In this document: positions 63,651-64,000 of the stretch, piece after piece
Layout: every line of letters starts with the position of its first letter
Position numbering within the stretch: position 1 is the stretch's first letter
NCBI RefSeq assembly: GCF_024171955.1
Contig: NZ_JAMTCS010000006.1
Coordinates: 124,001 to 188,000, forward strand
Direction of reading: 5' to 3'
Length of the DNA: 64,000 nt
Source: Promicromonospora thailandica
GTDB taxonomy: Bacteria > Actinomycetota > Actinomycetes > Actinomycetales > Cellulomonadaceae
Program-made: the position numbers and the translations under genes
The notes under the pieces: model-generated
Seen by the model: only the letters and a program-made list of their open reading frames with translations
What the model was told of the DNA's origin: nothing
The model's database searches: none

Positions 63651-64000
63651 TCACACGAGCACCTCCGCGGGCGCGGGGTGGCCGAGGAACGCCGTCGGGC
63701 TCGCGGTCAGGCCGTAGGCACCGGCCTGCAGGACGACGACGAGGTCGCCCGGCTCGGCGTCGGCCGGCAGCGGCACGTCGTCCGCGAGCAGGTCCAGCGG
63801 CGTGCACAGGCAGCCGACGACGGTCGCGGGCTGGGCGCCGTCGGCCGGGCCGCCGTCCACGCCGCCCGGTGTCATCCGGTCGCCGAGCAGCACCGGGTAG
63901 TTGCGCCGGATCACCTGTCCGAGGTTCCCGGACGCGGCGAGCTGGTGGTGCATGCCGCCGTCGACCACGAGGTAGGTGCGGCCGCGCGAGACCTTGCGGT
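63651..64000 (-). CDS. PLP-dependent decarboxylase, C-terminal part (5' end outside window)
   Basis: The last ~116 residues of a fold-type III PLP decarboxylase of the diaminopimelate/ornithine decarboxylase family. TYLVVDGGMHHQLAASG is the conserved DGG-type loop. VVGCLCTPLDLLADDV carries the Cys of the CxPxD active-site motif (here CTPLD), and VVVLQAGAYGLTASPTAFLG the A-G-A-Y-G motif that binds PLP from the partner subunit. Cluster company (ACP, acyltransferase, sugar transferase) suggests the glycan-associated subgroup rather than lysine synthesis. Confidence 0.87.
   Translation of the reverse strand, partial: RKVSRGRTYLVVDGGMHHQLAASGNLGQVIRRNYPVLLGDRMTPGGVDGGPADGAQPATVVGCLCTPLDLLADDVPLPADAEPGDLVVVLQAGAYGLTASPTAFLGHPAPAEVLV

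Noticed and set aside
1-64000. Possible CRISPR array, tRNA or rRNA genes
   Set aside because: No regularly spaced repeats and no recognisable tRNA or rRNA sequence were seen by eye; a covariance-model scan would be decisive.

Overview
The window comes from a very GC-rich actinobacterium. GTG starts are common, genes are packed with ATGA or GTGA overlaps, and the families present (GuaB3-type IMPDH relative, ferredoxin sulfite reductase, PspC/toastrack membrane proteins, phosphoketolase-Pta-AckA) suit the Micrococcales, perhaps near Cellulomonadaceae or Promicromonosporaceae. The genus is an inference from gene content only. No rRNA, tRNA or CRISPR was seen.

Layout. 1-8.9 kb: a truncated Tat-exported flavin amine oxidase, a DnaQ-like exonuclease, guaB3 with a GNAT gene, a succinate-semialdehyde-type dehydrogenase, small housekeeping genes, and a divergent SDR/TetR pair with a clear palindromic operator. 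8.9-15.7 kb: an orphan SMI1/KNR4 (SUKH) gene lies between a decayed copy of the ackA tail and the real ackA; the operon xfp-pta-ackA turns xylulose-5-P or fructose-6-P into acetyl-P and acetate. 15.8-22.1 kb: SURF1, a MalY-type lyase, a DUF3817 protein, and a heterodimeric ABC exporter with complementary defects in its two ATPase domains. 22.1-27.4 kb: an IclR regulator divergent from dgoK-dgoA-dgoD (galactonate catabolism), then guaA. 27.5-35.7 kb: a prepilin-type peptidase, a GT4 glycosyltransferase, and a PspC/toastrack-PspC kinase-LuxR regulator module resembling a cell-envelope stress system. 35.8-39.9 kb: the sulfite/APS reduction operon sirA-cysH-cysG behind a Cys-rich leader peptide.

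40.3-54.6 kb is the accessory region. It holds a secreted LamG-domain protein broken by an in-frame amber codon and a 2,209-residue secreted Rhs/YD-repeat protein with a 260-residue hydrophobic tip toxin. The Rhs gene overlaps a small two-TM candidate immunity gene. Next come decayed IS3, ISAs1 and IS5-type elements surrounding an inverted second tip/immunity cassette. Its immunity protein is a clear relative of the first, while its toxin tip is broken. This is the best candidate for an undescribed toxin/immunity family.

54.7-64 kb returns to core genes: an arylamine N-acetyltransferase, a thioesterase, an S9 peptidase, an ElaA-type GNAT and a methyltransferase. It ends with the start of a surface-polysaccharide cluster (sugar-1-P transferase, left-handed beta-helix acetyltransferase, acyl carrier protein, PLP decarboxylase).

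A recurring feature is a set of very long, nearly perfect hairpins (24-32 bp arms) just after stop codons, some repeated between distant sites.
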